From the NCBI RefSeq assembly GCF_947253395.1, contig NZ_CAMXYY010000032.1, positions 1 through 16,327 on the forward strand: a DNA stretch of 16,327 nucleotides, read 5' to 3'. Both the position numbers and the translations under genes were made by a program. Position 1 is the stretch's first letter, and each line of letters starts with the position of its first letter. Of the stretch, positions 1 to 7,035 are shown piece by piece. The stretch comes from an uncultured Olegusella sp. Its GTDB lineage: Bacteria; Actinomycetota; Coriobacteriia; Coriobacteriales; Atopobiaceae. A model generated the notes under the pieces. It was given only the letters and a program-made list of their open reading frames with translations, was not told the origin of the DNA and did no database searches.

Positions 1-41
1 AATAACGGTCTCGTGGGCTCGGAGATGTGTATAAGAGACAG
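1..41 (+). other. Nextera i7 adapter remnant (library artefact)
   Basis: Bases 23-41 are the 19-bp Tn5 mosaic end used in tagmentation. Bases 8-22 are the Nextera read-2 transposase adapter stem. Bases 1-7 (AATAACG) are the reverse complement of the first seven index bases seen at the other end of the contig. This is synthetic and not part of the genome. Genomic sequence starts at 42. Confidence 0.97.
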
Positions 42-42
42 A

Positions 43-108
43 TTTACGCCTGATGACATCATCGTCGGCATGATGAACTCCCTCGAAAGTTTTCCCGACT
101 CCCTGTAA
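43..108 (+). CDS. possible C-terminal end of a truncated gene, unidentified
   Basis: An open frame enters from the adapter junction and reads 21 codons (FTPDDIIVGMMNSLESFPDSL) to a TAA at 106-108. It has no start inside the window, so if real it is the tail of a gene cut by the contig end. The composition looks like a plausible globular C-terminus, but it is too short to assign to a family. The run could equally be a chance open frame. No downstream plus-strand gene follows it closely; the next gene (minus strand) ends at 292. Confidence 0.3.
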   Translation, partial: FTPDDIIVGMMNSLESFPDSL

Positions 109-147
109 GGCCACGTCATCTCTGCCCAAACCTAGTCACGGCCAAAA

Positions 148-176
148 ATCTGACCTACTCTCAAATGGGGTCAGAT
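148..176. repeat. short inverted repeat, 8-bp arms
   Basis: ATCTGACC at 148-155 is the exact reverse complement of GGTCAGAT at 169-176, around a 13-nt loop. It could be a weak hairpin or operator-like site in the 183-nt stretch between the partial left-end frame and the terminator of the M20 gene. A second hairpin (TGTCGTTT 201-208 with AAACGACA 219-226) follows. Neither has a convincing T-tract directly after it. The function is unknown. Confidence 0.4.
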
Positions 177-231
177 GAATGTCGCCTGGATGTTCAAAGG
201 TGTCGTTTCCTTCAGCAAAAACGACAAGCAT

Positions 232-266
232 AAAAAAAGAGGTACCAGACTTTTAGCCTGGTACCT
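232..266 (-). terminator. rho-independent terminator of the first M20 dipeptidase
   Basis: A 9-bp perfect stem (AGGTACCAG at 240-248 pairs with CTGGTACCT at 258-266) has a 9-nt loop. Read on the minus strand it is followed by C then seven T residues (complement of 232-238). It begins 25 nt after the stop codon of the M20 gene that ends at 292, exactly where a terminator for that gene should be. Confidence 0.9.
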
Positions 267-291
267 ACAGCCGTATCTATACAAGCAGCGC

Positions 292-1707
292 TTAGAGATC
301 AAGCTTCATAAGGCGAGACATCGCAACGATGTAAATCTCCAAGGCCTTCTTGAATTGCTCCTCAGAAAAACCTTCATCAGCAGAGTGCTCAGCACCAATC
401 CAGTCGGGCATCGAGAAGGCGGGGTCATTGGGACCAAAGGCGCAGGCACACTTGAAGTGACGCGCATAGGTACCTCCACCGATAACATAAGCCTCAGAAT
501 CGCGACCGGTGTACTCGTTGTACGTGTCTACGCAGGTTTGAATCGCGGGATTATCAGGCTTGATATAGAAAGTCGGCATATCAAGATCCACCGTGAGATT
601 AGCATCGTAATCAGCAAGAATCTTCTCGATAGCAGCGCTAATTTCATCTGAGCTGATAGAGGTGGGATAACGAGAGTCGATGGTTTGCTCAAAAATACCA
701 TCCTTGATGCAGATGGTGCCGCCGATGCAGGTCAGAGGACCAAACATCTCATCACGGGAAGCAAAGCCCATAGAAGAGCCGTCGGTGGTGCAAAGTACCT
801 TGTGATCAAGCTCGAGGAAGCGACGCTCTGCTTCGCTACCAATACCGTTGTCCAACAGATAATCAACAAGAACGAGAATTGCATTTACGGAACCCTCGGG
901 CATTGAGGCGTGAGCACCAATACCGGTAGCTACGATGCGAACGGTACCATCACCCAAGTCCTCAAGCTCAATACGCTCAGCAGCGGTAAGTTTGGAGGCA
1001 TCGGCACGTACGATTGCGATTGCCTGACCAGGAACGGCATTACCCGCAGTGCCACCCTCAAAGCTAACAATCTGGTCGGCAATTGCCTTGTTGGAACGAA
1101 TGGTGGCAGAATAACCACCCTTCTCACCACAGATTACCGGGAAGTCTGCGTCGGGAGTAAAGAGGAACGCGGGCTGCTCGAAGTTCTCGATATACCACTC
1201 CACGTCACGCATATCGGTCTCTTCATTGTTGCCGATAATGCAACGGATGGTATAAGGCAGGGGCTCGCCAGTTTTATCTGCCTGCTCTTTGAAGAACTTG
1301 GCTGCATACATGCCCATAACCAGAGGGCCCTTGTCGTCAAGAACACCGCGGCCAATCATATAGCCATCCTTGCGGGTGACTTCAAAGGGCGGGAAAGTCC
1401 AACCAGTGCCTTCGGGCACAATGTCGGTATGACCAATAAGAGCGAGCTGCTTTTTGGAAGCACCAGGGATATCTGCATATGCGATATGGCCGTCACAATT
1501 GTGAGTATCAAAACCCATACGTTCTGCAATATCGCATGCGGCGCACAAAGCCTCGTAGGGCTTGGGGCCATACGGCATGCCCTCGGTAGCATGCTCCATA
1601 TCCTCAACGGAACGAATACTGACAAGGGTAGCAACATCGGCAACGATGTTTTCCCACTCGCGCTCAATATAAGCGCGTGCGTCCTGCTTGACCTGCTCGT
1701 CTGCCAT
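292..1707 (-). CDS. M20 family dipeptidase (PepV/Sapep-like), copy 1
   Basis: This is a 471-residue cytoplasmic metallopeptidase of the M20 family, predicted to cut dipeptides with two bound metal ions. The metal and catalytic motifs are in order: HTD (His93, Asp95), LDDKGP (Asp124/125), NNEET (Glu162 as catalytic base, Glu163 as ligand), PDADFP (about Asp186), and a late GGGTYARHF carrying the C-terminal His. Length matches PepV/Sapep dipeptidases, which have an inserted lid domain. The start ATG has AAAGGA five bases upstream. It stands alone on the minus strand, divergent from the HAD gene at 2000, and ends at a strong terminator. A second gene of identical length and motif spacing lies at 3574-4989. 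The exact substrate (for example carnosine-like or general dipeptides) cannot be told from sequence. Confidence 0.93.
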   Translation of the reverse strand: MADEQVKQDARAYIEREWENIVADVATLVSIRSVEDMEHATEGMPYGPKPYEALCAACDIAERMGFDTHNCDGHIAYADIPGASKKQLALIGHTDIVPEGTGWTFPPFEVTRKDGYMIGRGVLDDKGPLVMGMYAAKFFKEQADKTGEPLPYTIRCIIGNNEETDMRDVEWYIENFEQPAFLFTPDADFPVICGEKGGYSATIRSNKAIADQIVSFEGGTAGNAVPGQAIAIVRADASKLTAAERIELEDLGDGTVRIVATGIGAHASMPEGSVNAILVLVDYLLDNGIGSEAERRFLELDHKVLCTTDGSSMGFASRDEMFGPLTCIGGTICIKDGIFEQTIDSRYPTSISSDEISAAIEKILADYDANLTVDLDMPTFYIKPDNPAIQTCVDTYNEYTGRDSEAYVIGGGTYARHFKCACAFGPNDPAFSMPDWIGAEHSADEGFSEEQFKKALEIYIVAMSRLMKLDL

Positions 1708-1999
1708 AACAGTCCTTTCTGCCGAAGTTCATTTGATTGCATAACCATTGCTAGTTTAGCGTTTAATATCATCAGAGAGAAACAAAGCGGCAAATCGCTG
1801 AGAGGCTCGGTAGACGGCAAAAGTTTGCAGGAAGAGCCATTGGGTATACACAATTTTTGCAGAAAGTCATGCACAAAAGATACATGAGACTAACTTGCAT
1901 GGATTAGTAGTATATGTCTGCACTTGAACTGCAGCATAAGCCATAGACTCCTTTAGAATGCCAAAGATGGCAACGTATTCCGCACAGGACGGTAAATAA
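1708..1999. other. divergent intergenic region, M20 gene / HAD gene
   Basis: These 292 bases separate two divergently transcribed genes and must hold both promoters. I could not pick a convincing -35/-10 pair for either direction. The plus-strand start at 2000 has AGGA ten bases upstream, and the minus-strand start at 1707 has AAAGGA. No RNA gene, riboswitch or strong hairpin was recognised here. Confidence 0.5.
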
Positions 2000-2668
2000 A
2001 TGACAGTAGATACACGACTTTGGCCGGCAGAATTTGCAGCTGCAATTTTTGATTTTGATGGAACAATTGCCGAAACGCACTCTATCTGGCATGAGGTTGA
2101 TCAGATATTTTTGGGTTCACGCGGCATTGAGGCTGATCTTGAGTACCAAAAAATGCTCTCAATGATGGGTTTTCAAGCAGGCGCACGCTATACCATCGAG
2201 CGTTTTGGCCTGCGTGAAACTGTCGATGAAATATGTGATGAGTGGAACCGATTGGGTAAAGCGCTCTATCACAACCGCGCTCGTTTACGCCCAGGCGCTC
2301 AAGCCTATATCGAAGCCTTAAGAAAGCAGGGCATCCCCTGTGCATTGGCAACGGTAAACGATGCTGAGGTATTAGAATCATGTCGTCATATTGATGTACG
2401 TAGCCTTTTTGACCAACAGGTTTATGGGAAGGATGTAGCCCATCCCAAGGATCATCCTGATATTTACCTTGAGGCAGCTCGTCGGCTTGGCGTTGCCCCC
2501 GCCAACTGTATTGTGTTCGAGGACCTTGCTGAGGGCATTCGTTCTGCTCATAGTATTGGAATGTTAACCTGCGCTGTTGCCAGTAATGACCCTATGCAAG
2601 ACGAGCAGGTCGTAACACGGCTCGCGGATATTTTTTTGCGCGACTGGCAAGATATCTGTCTGACATAA
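2000..2668 (+). CDS. HAD-superfamily phosphatase, beta-phosphoglucomutase-like
   Basis: This 222-residue HAD hydrolase belongs to the group with a helical cap (subclass I). Motif I is IFDFDGT, giving the nucleophile Asp18 and acid/base Asp20. Motif II Thr118 is in CALATVND. Motif III lysine is in GKDVAHPKDHPDIY (Lys150 the likely one), and motif IV is FEDLAEGI (Glu174, Asp175). This pattern matches beta-phosphoglucomutase, phosphoglycolate phosphatase and sugar-phosphate phosphatases. The substrate cannot be assigned. The ATG at 2000 has AGGA ten bases upstream; a longer start is not needed because motif I already lies at a normal distance from the N-terminus. It is the only plus-strand gene in the left half and ends at a shared terminator with the convergent gene. 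Confidence 0.9.
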   Translation: MTVDTRLWPAEFAAAIFDFDGTIAETHSIWHEVDQIFLGSRGIEADLEYQKMLSMMGFQAGARYTIERFGLRETVDEICDEWNRLGKALYHNRARLRPGAQAYIEALRKQGIPCALATVNDAEVLESCRHIDVRSLFDQQVYGKDVAHPKDHPDIYLEAARRLGVAPANCIVFEDLAEGIRSAHSIGMLTCAVASNDPMQDEQVVTRLADIFLRDWQDICLT

Positions 2669-2741
2669 GAAACTTTATTCCACAGGTAAATACATAAATT
2701 ATATGTGCTCACACCGGTCCTATTTTCATACTAATAGTGAG

Positions 2742-2777
2742 AAAACACTCCTCCAGTGTGAGCTGAAGGAGTGTTTT
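2742..2777. terminator. bidirectional terminator between convergent genes
   Basis: An 11-bp perfect inverted repeat (AAAACACTCCT at 2742-2752 with AGGAGTGTTTT at 2767-2777) extends inward by three more pairs (CAG/CTG) after one mismatch, leaving a 6-nt loop. The A-rich left side and T-rich right side give a U-tract in both directions. It lies between the HAD gene (ends 2668) and the convergent surface-protein remnant (ends 2823), so it can end both transcripts. Confidence 0.88.
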
Positions 2778-2822
2778 GCAAAAGAGAACACAATGTGGAT
2801 GCAATAAATATATGGAACAACC

Positions 2823-3178
2823 CTAGTTATTCTTACGCTTGCGATCTAGCGCTACCAAAACAAGGACTGTGCCCGTCACACCCATAACAGATGTGAAAGC
2901 TATGCTGGCAGAATCGCCTGTCTGGGGCATACGAAGTCTCGATACCTTCTTGGAGTTACGATGCTTGGTAGTTGCACCAGGTTTAGCAGGCGTATCAGGC
3001 TTGGTGGTTTCAGCAGCAACAACAGTAAACTTCGCGCTTGCTTTGCCATCATTAGAAACAATGTACACCTGAGTACAAGCCCAAGCATCGATGGGGAGTG
3101 TATCAAAATAGCTGCGACAAGCGCTATAACCTTGCCAGCCGTTTTGAAAAACGTATGCCCCTTTTCAGTCGTTATCAT
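2823..3178 (-). pseudogene. small LPXTG-type surface protein, frameshifted
   Basis: The gene would start with ATG at 3178, preceded by AAAAAGGA five bases upstream. The first frame gives a leader-like sequence: MITTEKGHTFFK followed by hydrophobic VIALVAAIL. That frame then loses sense. The frame one base back carries a sensible C-terminal half: a stretch like the last strand of an Ig-like domain (VYIVSNDGKASAKFTVV), a Thr/Pro-rich spacer, a sorting motif MPQTGD (Met instead of Leu in LPxTG), a membrane helix and the basic tail DRKRKNN. One extra T in the four-T run at 3105-3108 would join the halves into about 118 residues. What I see is the split; whether it is a real mutation, programmed slippage or an assembly error is open. 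The C-terminal half alone has only a GTG (3068) as possible start. Confidence 0.7.
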
Positions 3179-3296
3179 ACTTATCCTTTTTAAACACTTT
3201 CCCATGCCAACATGCCATATAAGCAATACTTTTTTATATCATCTATCGCATGCTTTTTTCTCAAAGCTAAAAGGGTGGAACGTTAATAGTGACGGC

Positions 3297-3326
3297 AAGC
3301 GGTCTCATAAACCGGTGAGACCACTT
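3297..3326. repeat. inverted repeat, GGTCTCA arms
   Basis: AAGCGGTCTCA (3297-3307) pairs with TGAGACCACTT (3316-3326) with one mismatch around an 8-nt loop. There is no T-tract directly after it on either strand, although T-rich sequence (CTTTTTG) lies ten bases beyond on the plus strand. It could be a weak terminator or a transcript-stabilising hairpin. Confidence 0.5.
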
Positions 3327-3357
3327 ATATCAGCTTTTTGTCACCAGCTAACGCCAC

Positions 3358-3558
3358 AAATGGTTCAAGTGTCGAGTGCGCCAATCGCAGATGGTTCGAG
3401 TTTCGGACTAGAAATAACAGATGGTTCGAGTTTCGAAGTGGGCAAGCATAAAAGCGCAGGTCAGATTTTCCTCTCGTCCGACAAACGAACCATCTGTTGG
3501 TAAGCAGTTCGAAGGATGAACCATCTTCAGGCGAGCAGATCGAAGCTTGAGCCATCTG
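3358..3558. repeat. ~200-bp nested palindrome of 30-31-bp modules
   Basis: Three copies of a motif around ATGGTTC start at 3360, 3391 and 3421. Three inverted counterparts (GAACCAT or GAGCCAT) end at 3493, 3524 and 3555. Spacing is 30-31 bases on each side, and every pair is symmetric about 3457-3458, so the whole forms an imperfect long hairpin of three nested arms. The centre is asymmetric (AAAGCGCAGGTCAGATTTT), which gives the element an orientation. The innermost unit, 3418-3496, is homologous to 8628-8706. The outer edge lies 15 nt after the stop of the M20 gene ending at 3574. Not recognised as a named family; it may be a REP/MITE-like element or a terminator-like RNA structure. Confidence 0.8.
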
Positions 3559-3573
3559 AACTACAAGAAAGTC

Positions 3574-4989
3574 TTAAAAGTCGAGTTCCATCAGACGAGC
3601 AATGCTCATGATATAAATTTTGAGCGCACGCTTAAGACTGGCCTCAGGAATTGCCTCATTGGGACCATGCTCGGGACCTGCCCACTCGGGTATAGAATCG
3701 GTTGGATCCCAAGGACCAAAGGCAGCTCCACGAGCAAAGTGGCGCGCATAGGTACCACCGCCAATGGTAAAGGCCTTGCCCTCACGCCCGCTATACTCCT
3801 CATAGGTATCCAACAAACAGCGAATCTCGGGCAGCTCAGGGCTCACATAAAAGGGTGTAACATTGCGTCCCTCAGCGTAACTGCAGCCATATTGAGCTCC
3901 AAAGCTGCTGAGCGTCTCGCTAATACGTTCGCCCGTCGTACTAGTTGGGAAGCGTGAATCAACCGTCTGTATAAAGCGGCCATTTTCCGTACGCACTGTG
4001 CCACCAATGAGCGTCAGCGGCCCGAACTTATCATCCTTACTAGCGACACCCACCGAAGAGCCATCAGTTGTCGCAAGCAGTATGCGCTCCATCTCGAGAA
4101 AGACGCGCTCCTTAGCAGAGCATAACTTGTGCTCTAGCAAGTAATCAACAAGCAAAGCAATTGCATTGACAGTGCCTGCAGGCATAGAAGCATGGCCACC
4201 CTTGCCATGAGCAGTAATGAGTGCCTGGCTATCTCCCGCAGCCTCAATATCGATACTATTGGCTTCAGGCAGCTCAGCTGCTGCGCACTTGATCACAGCA
4301 GTCGCGCGACCAGGAATTGCATTGCCAACAGTACCACCATCGAGTTCAACGATGACATCACCTGCGATCTTGCCCGAGCAAAAAGTTCCTGAATACAGGC
4401 CCTTCTCACCACAAATCAGCGGAAACTCCGCATCGGGCGAAAATACGAATTCAGGCATGGGGTAACGCTCCAGATACCAGTCAAGGTCTTTCATACTGGT
4501 TTCTTCATTGTTGCCCACGATACAGCGTAGGGTATACGGAAGCTTCTTGCCACTACGTTGCGCCTCACGCACAAAATAGTGAGCAGCATAAAGCGATAAC
4601 ACACAGGGGCCTTTATCGTCCAAAACACCACGACCAACGAGGCAGCCTTCCTTACGCGAAACATCAAAGGGCGGAAAGGTCCAACCTAAGCCTTCGGGCA
4701 CAACATCAGTATGAGCAATGGTTGCGATTTGCTTGTCCGACTCACCAGCAAGGTCTGCATAGCCCAAATAACCCTCGCACTCATGTGCGTCCAGACCCAA
4801 ACGATCGGCAATCCTTAGGCCGACTACGAGTGCCTCATGGGAGGCAGGACCCCAAGGCATGCCAGGCTTTGCAGCAGCGCAATCCTCGACAGAACGGATA
4901 CGGACGAGCCTGCGAATATCAGCAACAACGTCTTCCCAGACCTCATCGACAAAGGCATCAACGTTCTGCTTGAATTGTTCATCAATCAT
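3574..4989 (-). CDS. M20 family dipeptidase (PepV/Sapep-like), copy 2
   Basis: This 471-residue paralogue is colinear with the product of 292-1707. All metal and catalytic residues fall at the same positions: His93/Asp95 in HTD, Asp124/125 in LDDKGP, Glu162/163 in NNEET, Asp186 in PDAEFP, and the late GGGTYARHF His. Substitutions are spread across the surface, so this is an old duplication, not a recent copy. I chose the ATG at 4989 because GGGAG lies six bases upstream and because it gives the same length as the paralogue. An upstream in-frame ATG at 5043 would add 18 cysteine- and charge-rich residues with no homologous match in copy 1. It lies 137 bases downstream of the secreted coiled-coil gene on the same strand, with no strong terminator between them. 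Confidence 0.93.
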   Translation of the reverse strand: MIDEQFKQNVDAFVDEVWEDVVADIRRLVRIRSVEDCAAAKPGMPWGPASHEALVVGLRIADRLGLDAHECEGYLGYADLAGESDKQIATIAHTDVVPEGLGWTFPPFDVSRKEGCLVGRGVLDDKGPCVLSLYAAHYFVREAQRSGKKLPYTLRCIVGNNEETSMKDLDWYLERYPMPEFVFSPDAEFPLICGEKGLYSGTFCSGKIAGDVIVELDGGTVGNAIPGRATAVIKCAAAELPEANSIDIEAAGDSQALITAHGKGGHASMPAGTVNAIALLVDYLLEHKLCSAKERVFLEMERILLATTDGSSVGVASKDDKFGPLTLIGGTVRTENGRFIQTVDSRFPTSTTGERISETLSSFGAQYGCSYAEGRNVTPFYVSPELPEIRCLLDTYEEYSGREGKAFTIGGGTYARHFARGAAFGPWDPTDSIPEWAGPEHGPNEAIPEASLKRALKIYIMSIARLMELDF

Positions 4990-5126
4990 TTCGGTCTCCC
5001 GACCTCCATACTCATATTTTTGCGCAGAGCAAAAACGACACAACAGGAGCCGATAACCCAGACCTAAGACCTATCGCAACGAATACTCGCGCACCAAGCT
5101 CGTTTACGTTTGAATGCCTCTTTGGC

Positions 5127-6275
5127 TTAGATGCTTGCCATCTCGGAGGAGACGCAAGAATACCAGTAAGAATAATTGGGCGGGCAATACTTCTTTGCCG
5201 CACTTAGTGAGATGGTGTAGCCATAGCCACTCGCAAGGCCAGCCACGTGAGCATTGATAGCTTCTTCCCAACTACCCCAGCTGCAACTGCCCCAGCCCCA
5301 AGCATTATGTGACTTAAAGCAACGAGCGCCTTTGCTAGACTCGATGCACGAAATTGCTGGCGACCAGCGTGGATCAACGCCATAGCGCAGAGCAGCTTCA
5401 GCGAAAGTTTTCCCCTGACCAGCAAGCGGCGAACCTGCAAGGTAGGCATCAATGCGTGCTGCCCAAGAGTCAACAGAGTCAGATGAAGAAGAACCGTTGT
5501 TTTTCTTATTGCCATCATTAGTGTCTACAGCAGACGTGTCGTGATCAACTTTTGCAGGAGTTGTGCCATCTTGTTTGGCACTAGAACTTACCTTAACTTC
5601 GTTACCATTAACGGTCTTAAAAGTCTTATGCTCGGATTCAGCCTTTTTTGCCTCGGCAAGAGCTGCCGCGCGGGCAGCCTCCTCTTCCTTTGCCTGCGCT
5701 ACCGCACGAGCTTCTGCCTCAGCACGAGCTTCCTCGGCTGCACTCAATGCATCCTTTGCCTTTTGACGGGCTTCCTCAGCCTCTACTTCTTCAGCCTTGA
5801 GCGTGGTCTGAGCTACTTCGAGCTCATTTTGCATATCTATCAAAGAAGTAATTTCATCGGTATTTTTATCCGAAATAATGTTGAGATACTGAAGAGTCGA
5901 CAAGAGACTCGAAAAATCCTCCGAAGAAAGGACTAAATCGATCAGGCCTCCGCGGGACTGCTGGAACTTATAGAGCGTGCGCATAGAGCTTGCAGACTTT
6001 TCGCGCTGCTCAGGGAGTTGAGCATTGATCGTATCAATACGATCTTGGACCTCGCTCATACGCTCCTTGACGTCTTCGACTTTCTTGACTGCGGCGTCAT
6101 AGTCGTCGTTTGCCTGCTCGATACGCTTGGCAAGAGAAGCAATGTCATCTTTGCCAGCGGCATATGCGACACGGGGAAGAACAGTCGGCATCGAGAAAGC
6201 TAACAAAGTACCCGCAAATGCCAGTGCGAGAATCTTGAGCGCTTGCCGACCAGTTGCTGCCTGCCATTGCTGCAC
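5127..6275 (-). CDS. secreted coiled-coil protein with glucosaminidase/lysozyme-like domain
   Basis: A 382-residue exported protein from the GTG start. The leader (residues 1-39: basic TGRQALK, hydrophobic ILALAFAGTLLAF, AYA cleavage site) is followed by a coiled coil with an Ala/Glu/Lys-rich helix to about 215, a Ser/Asn-rich linker, and a C-terminal domain of about 110 residues. That domain has a candidate catalytic Glu near 312 (AISCIESSKG), then NAWGWG and many Trp/Cys. The layout resembles glucosaminidase or lysozyme-like hydrolases behind a PcsB-like coiled coil, so a role in peptidoglycan cleavage at division is inferred. The start is uncertain. GTG 6275 has GAAGGG eight bases upstream and gives a normal signal peptide. 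TTG 6383 has GAGGAG five bases upstream and would add 36 residues. Confidence 0.82.
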   Translation of the reverse strand: MQQWQAATGRQALKILALAFAGTLLAFSMPTVLPRVAYAAGKDDIASLAKRIEQANDDYDAAVKKVEDVKERMSEVQDRIDTINAQLPEQREKSASSMRTLYKFQQSRGGLIDLVLSSEDFSSLLSTLQYLNIISDKNTDEITSLIDMQNELEVAQTTLKAEEVEAEEARQKAKDALSAAEEARAEAEARAVAQAKEEEAARAAALAEAKKAESEHKTFKTVNGNEVKVSSSAKQDGTTPAKVDHDTSAVDTNDGNKKNNGSSSSDSVDSWAARIDAYLAGSPLAGQGKTFAEAALRYGVDPRWSPAISCIESSKGARCFKSHNAWGWGSCSWGSWEEAINAHVAGLASGYGYTISLSAAKKYCPPNYSYWYSCVSSEMASI

Positions 6276-6562
6276 GCTAAAGTCCCTTCTTCTGCGCACC
6301 TTTTTGCCGCATAAGCGGAGGTACGTCTTGTCTCTCAAAAAGTGCTTTGCCGCCCAAGACCAAGACGACGACGTATCCTGCAAAAAAACTCCTCATTTTT
6401 GTGGGCTGCAACAGCTTATAAACAAGCCATAGCTACCACATAACTTTCGAGATTTTACCCGAGAGAAGCCTATCCACCAAACGTCAACTCATAATTGCAG
6501 GAATTTGGCATAAGTCGACTTTTGGGATTTTGAGCCTACACAGACAATGTCCTGCTCATATT
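6276..6562. other. intergenic leader region upstream of coiled-coil gene
   Basis: The region between the cold-shock terminator and the coiled-coil gene. It contains the alternative TTG start (6383) with its GAGGAG at 6389-6394. It also contains an overlapping 39-codon minus-strand frame from ATG 6396 that ends one base before GTG 6275. That frame has no ribosome-binding site and is not called a gene. Promoter elements for the coiled-coil gene are expected in AT-rich 6400-6540, but I found no convincing pair. Confidence 0.45.
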
Positions 6563-6594
6563 AAAAAAAAGAGGGACCCTTTCGGACCCCTCTT
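6563..6594 (-). terminator. rho-independent terminator of the cold-shock gene
   Basis: Read on the minus strand, GAGGGGTCC and GGGTCCCTC pair over nine positions (two G-U wobbles) closed by a GAAA tetraloop, a GNRA type. Two more A-T pairs sit outside. Eight T residues (complement of 6563-6570) follow. It starts about 36 bases after the stop of the cold-shock gene at 6630. Confidence 0.93.
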
Positions 6595-6629
6595 AAGCTT
6601 TTGCTTCAGCTGCTAAACGCAGCGGGAAA

Positions 6630-6833
6630 CTATGCCTTGGTGACGTTGGAAGCCTGGAGCTTGCCATTCTGACCAGTAGTGATATCAAACTCGACAGCCT
6701 GACCCTCATCAAGAGTCTTGAAACCGTCCATCTTGATCTCGCTGTAGTGGACGAACAGGTCGTCACCATCCTCGCGAGAGATGAAGCCGTAACCCTTGTC
6801 GGGGTTGAACCACTTAACAGTACCCTGTGCCAT
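6630..6833 (-). CDS. cspA: cold-shock protein (CspA family)
   Basis: A 67-residue single cold-shock domain that binds single-stranded RNA and DNA and acts as an RNA chaperone. Both RNA-binding motifs are present: RNP1 is KGYGFISR (residues 13-20), preceded by the aromatic KWFN, and RNP2 is LFVHY (26-30). Length matches CspA-type proteins. The ATG at 6833 is preceded by AAGGAAAGG (6840-6848). A longer open frame upstream is not coding; it crosses GC-rich hairpins. The gene is transcribed alone, with a structured leader and its own terminator. A -10-like TACTAT lies at the complement of 6930-6935, but its -35 is poor. The family is certain; the paralogue name is not. Confidence 0.96.
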   Translation of the reverse strand: MAQGTVKWFNPDKGYGFISREDGDDLFVHYSEIKMDGFKTLDEGQAVEFDITTGQNGKLQASNVTKA

Positions 6834-6850
6834 GACGTGCCTTTCCTTCG

Positions 6851-6889
6851 TGCGCCTTTGTGGCGCAATAAACACTGCGCTTTTCGCGC
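6851..6889 (-). promoter_or_regulatory. GC hairpins in the cold-shock gene leader
   Basis: Directly upstream of the cspA ribosome-binding site, TGCGCC (6851-6856) pairs with GGCGCA (6862-6867) around five bases. Next to it GCGC (6877-6880) pairs with GCGC (6886-6889) around five bases. The first hairpin ends two bases from the AAGGAAAGG element. A leader structure that alters access to the ribosome-binding site would suit a cold-shock gene, but this is inference only. Confidence 0.4.
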
Positions 6890-7035
6890 GATACCATGTC
6901 GAGCGGATGTCCCGCGCGACACAAGGGTTATAGTACCTCAAAACAAGGTTTTTTATGCCAACAATCCGCTGACGGCGTATATAGACTGCTAAATGCACAC
7001 TATACCGTTTGCAGCTTTGGACAAAAGGAGGCAGC

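Larger units (their letters stand above)
3179..3573. other. 395-bp non-coding stretch with hairpins and nested palindrome
   Basis: The stretch lies between the start of the broken surface gene and the stop of the second M20 gene. It holds a hairpin at 3297-3326 and the large palindromic repeat at 3358-3558, each listed separately. The promoter of the surface gene should lie in about 3190-3290, which is AT-rich, but no clear -35/-10 pair was found. Short open frames across 3325-3555 on both strands come from the repeat itself, whose AGATGGTTCGAGTTTC unit translates to DGSSF in one frame. I do not regard them as genes. Confidence 0.7.

Noticed and set aside
23..41. 19-bp Tn5 mosaic end as evidence of a natural Tn5 transposon
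   Set aside because: It is joined to the Nextera adapter stem and an index at both contig ends, so it comes from library preparation.
910..1887. 325-codon plus-strand open frame
   Set aside because: It is the antisense of the M20 gene, which has full family motifs. It has no ribosome-binding site or recognisable domain.
3325..3555. Small protein with repeated DGSSF or NSNHL on either strand
   Set aside because: The repeats come from the palindromic DNA element and both strands are open for that reason. There is no ribosome-binding site or domain.
3358..3558. CRISPR array
   Set aside because: The 30-base period is suggestive, but units are inverted about a centre, spacers are not unique sequences of fixed length, and no cas genes are present.
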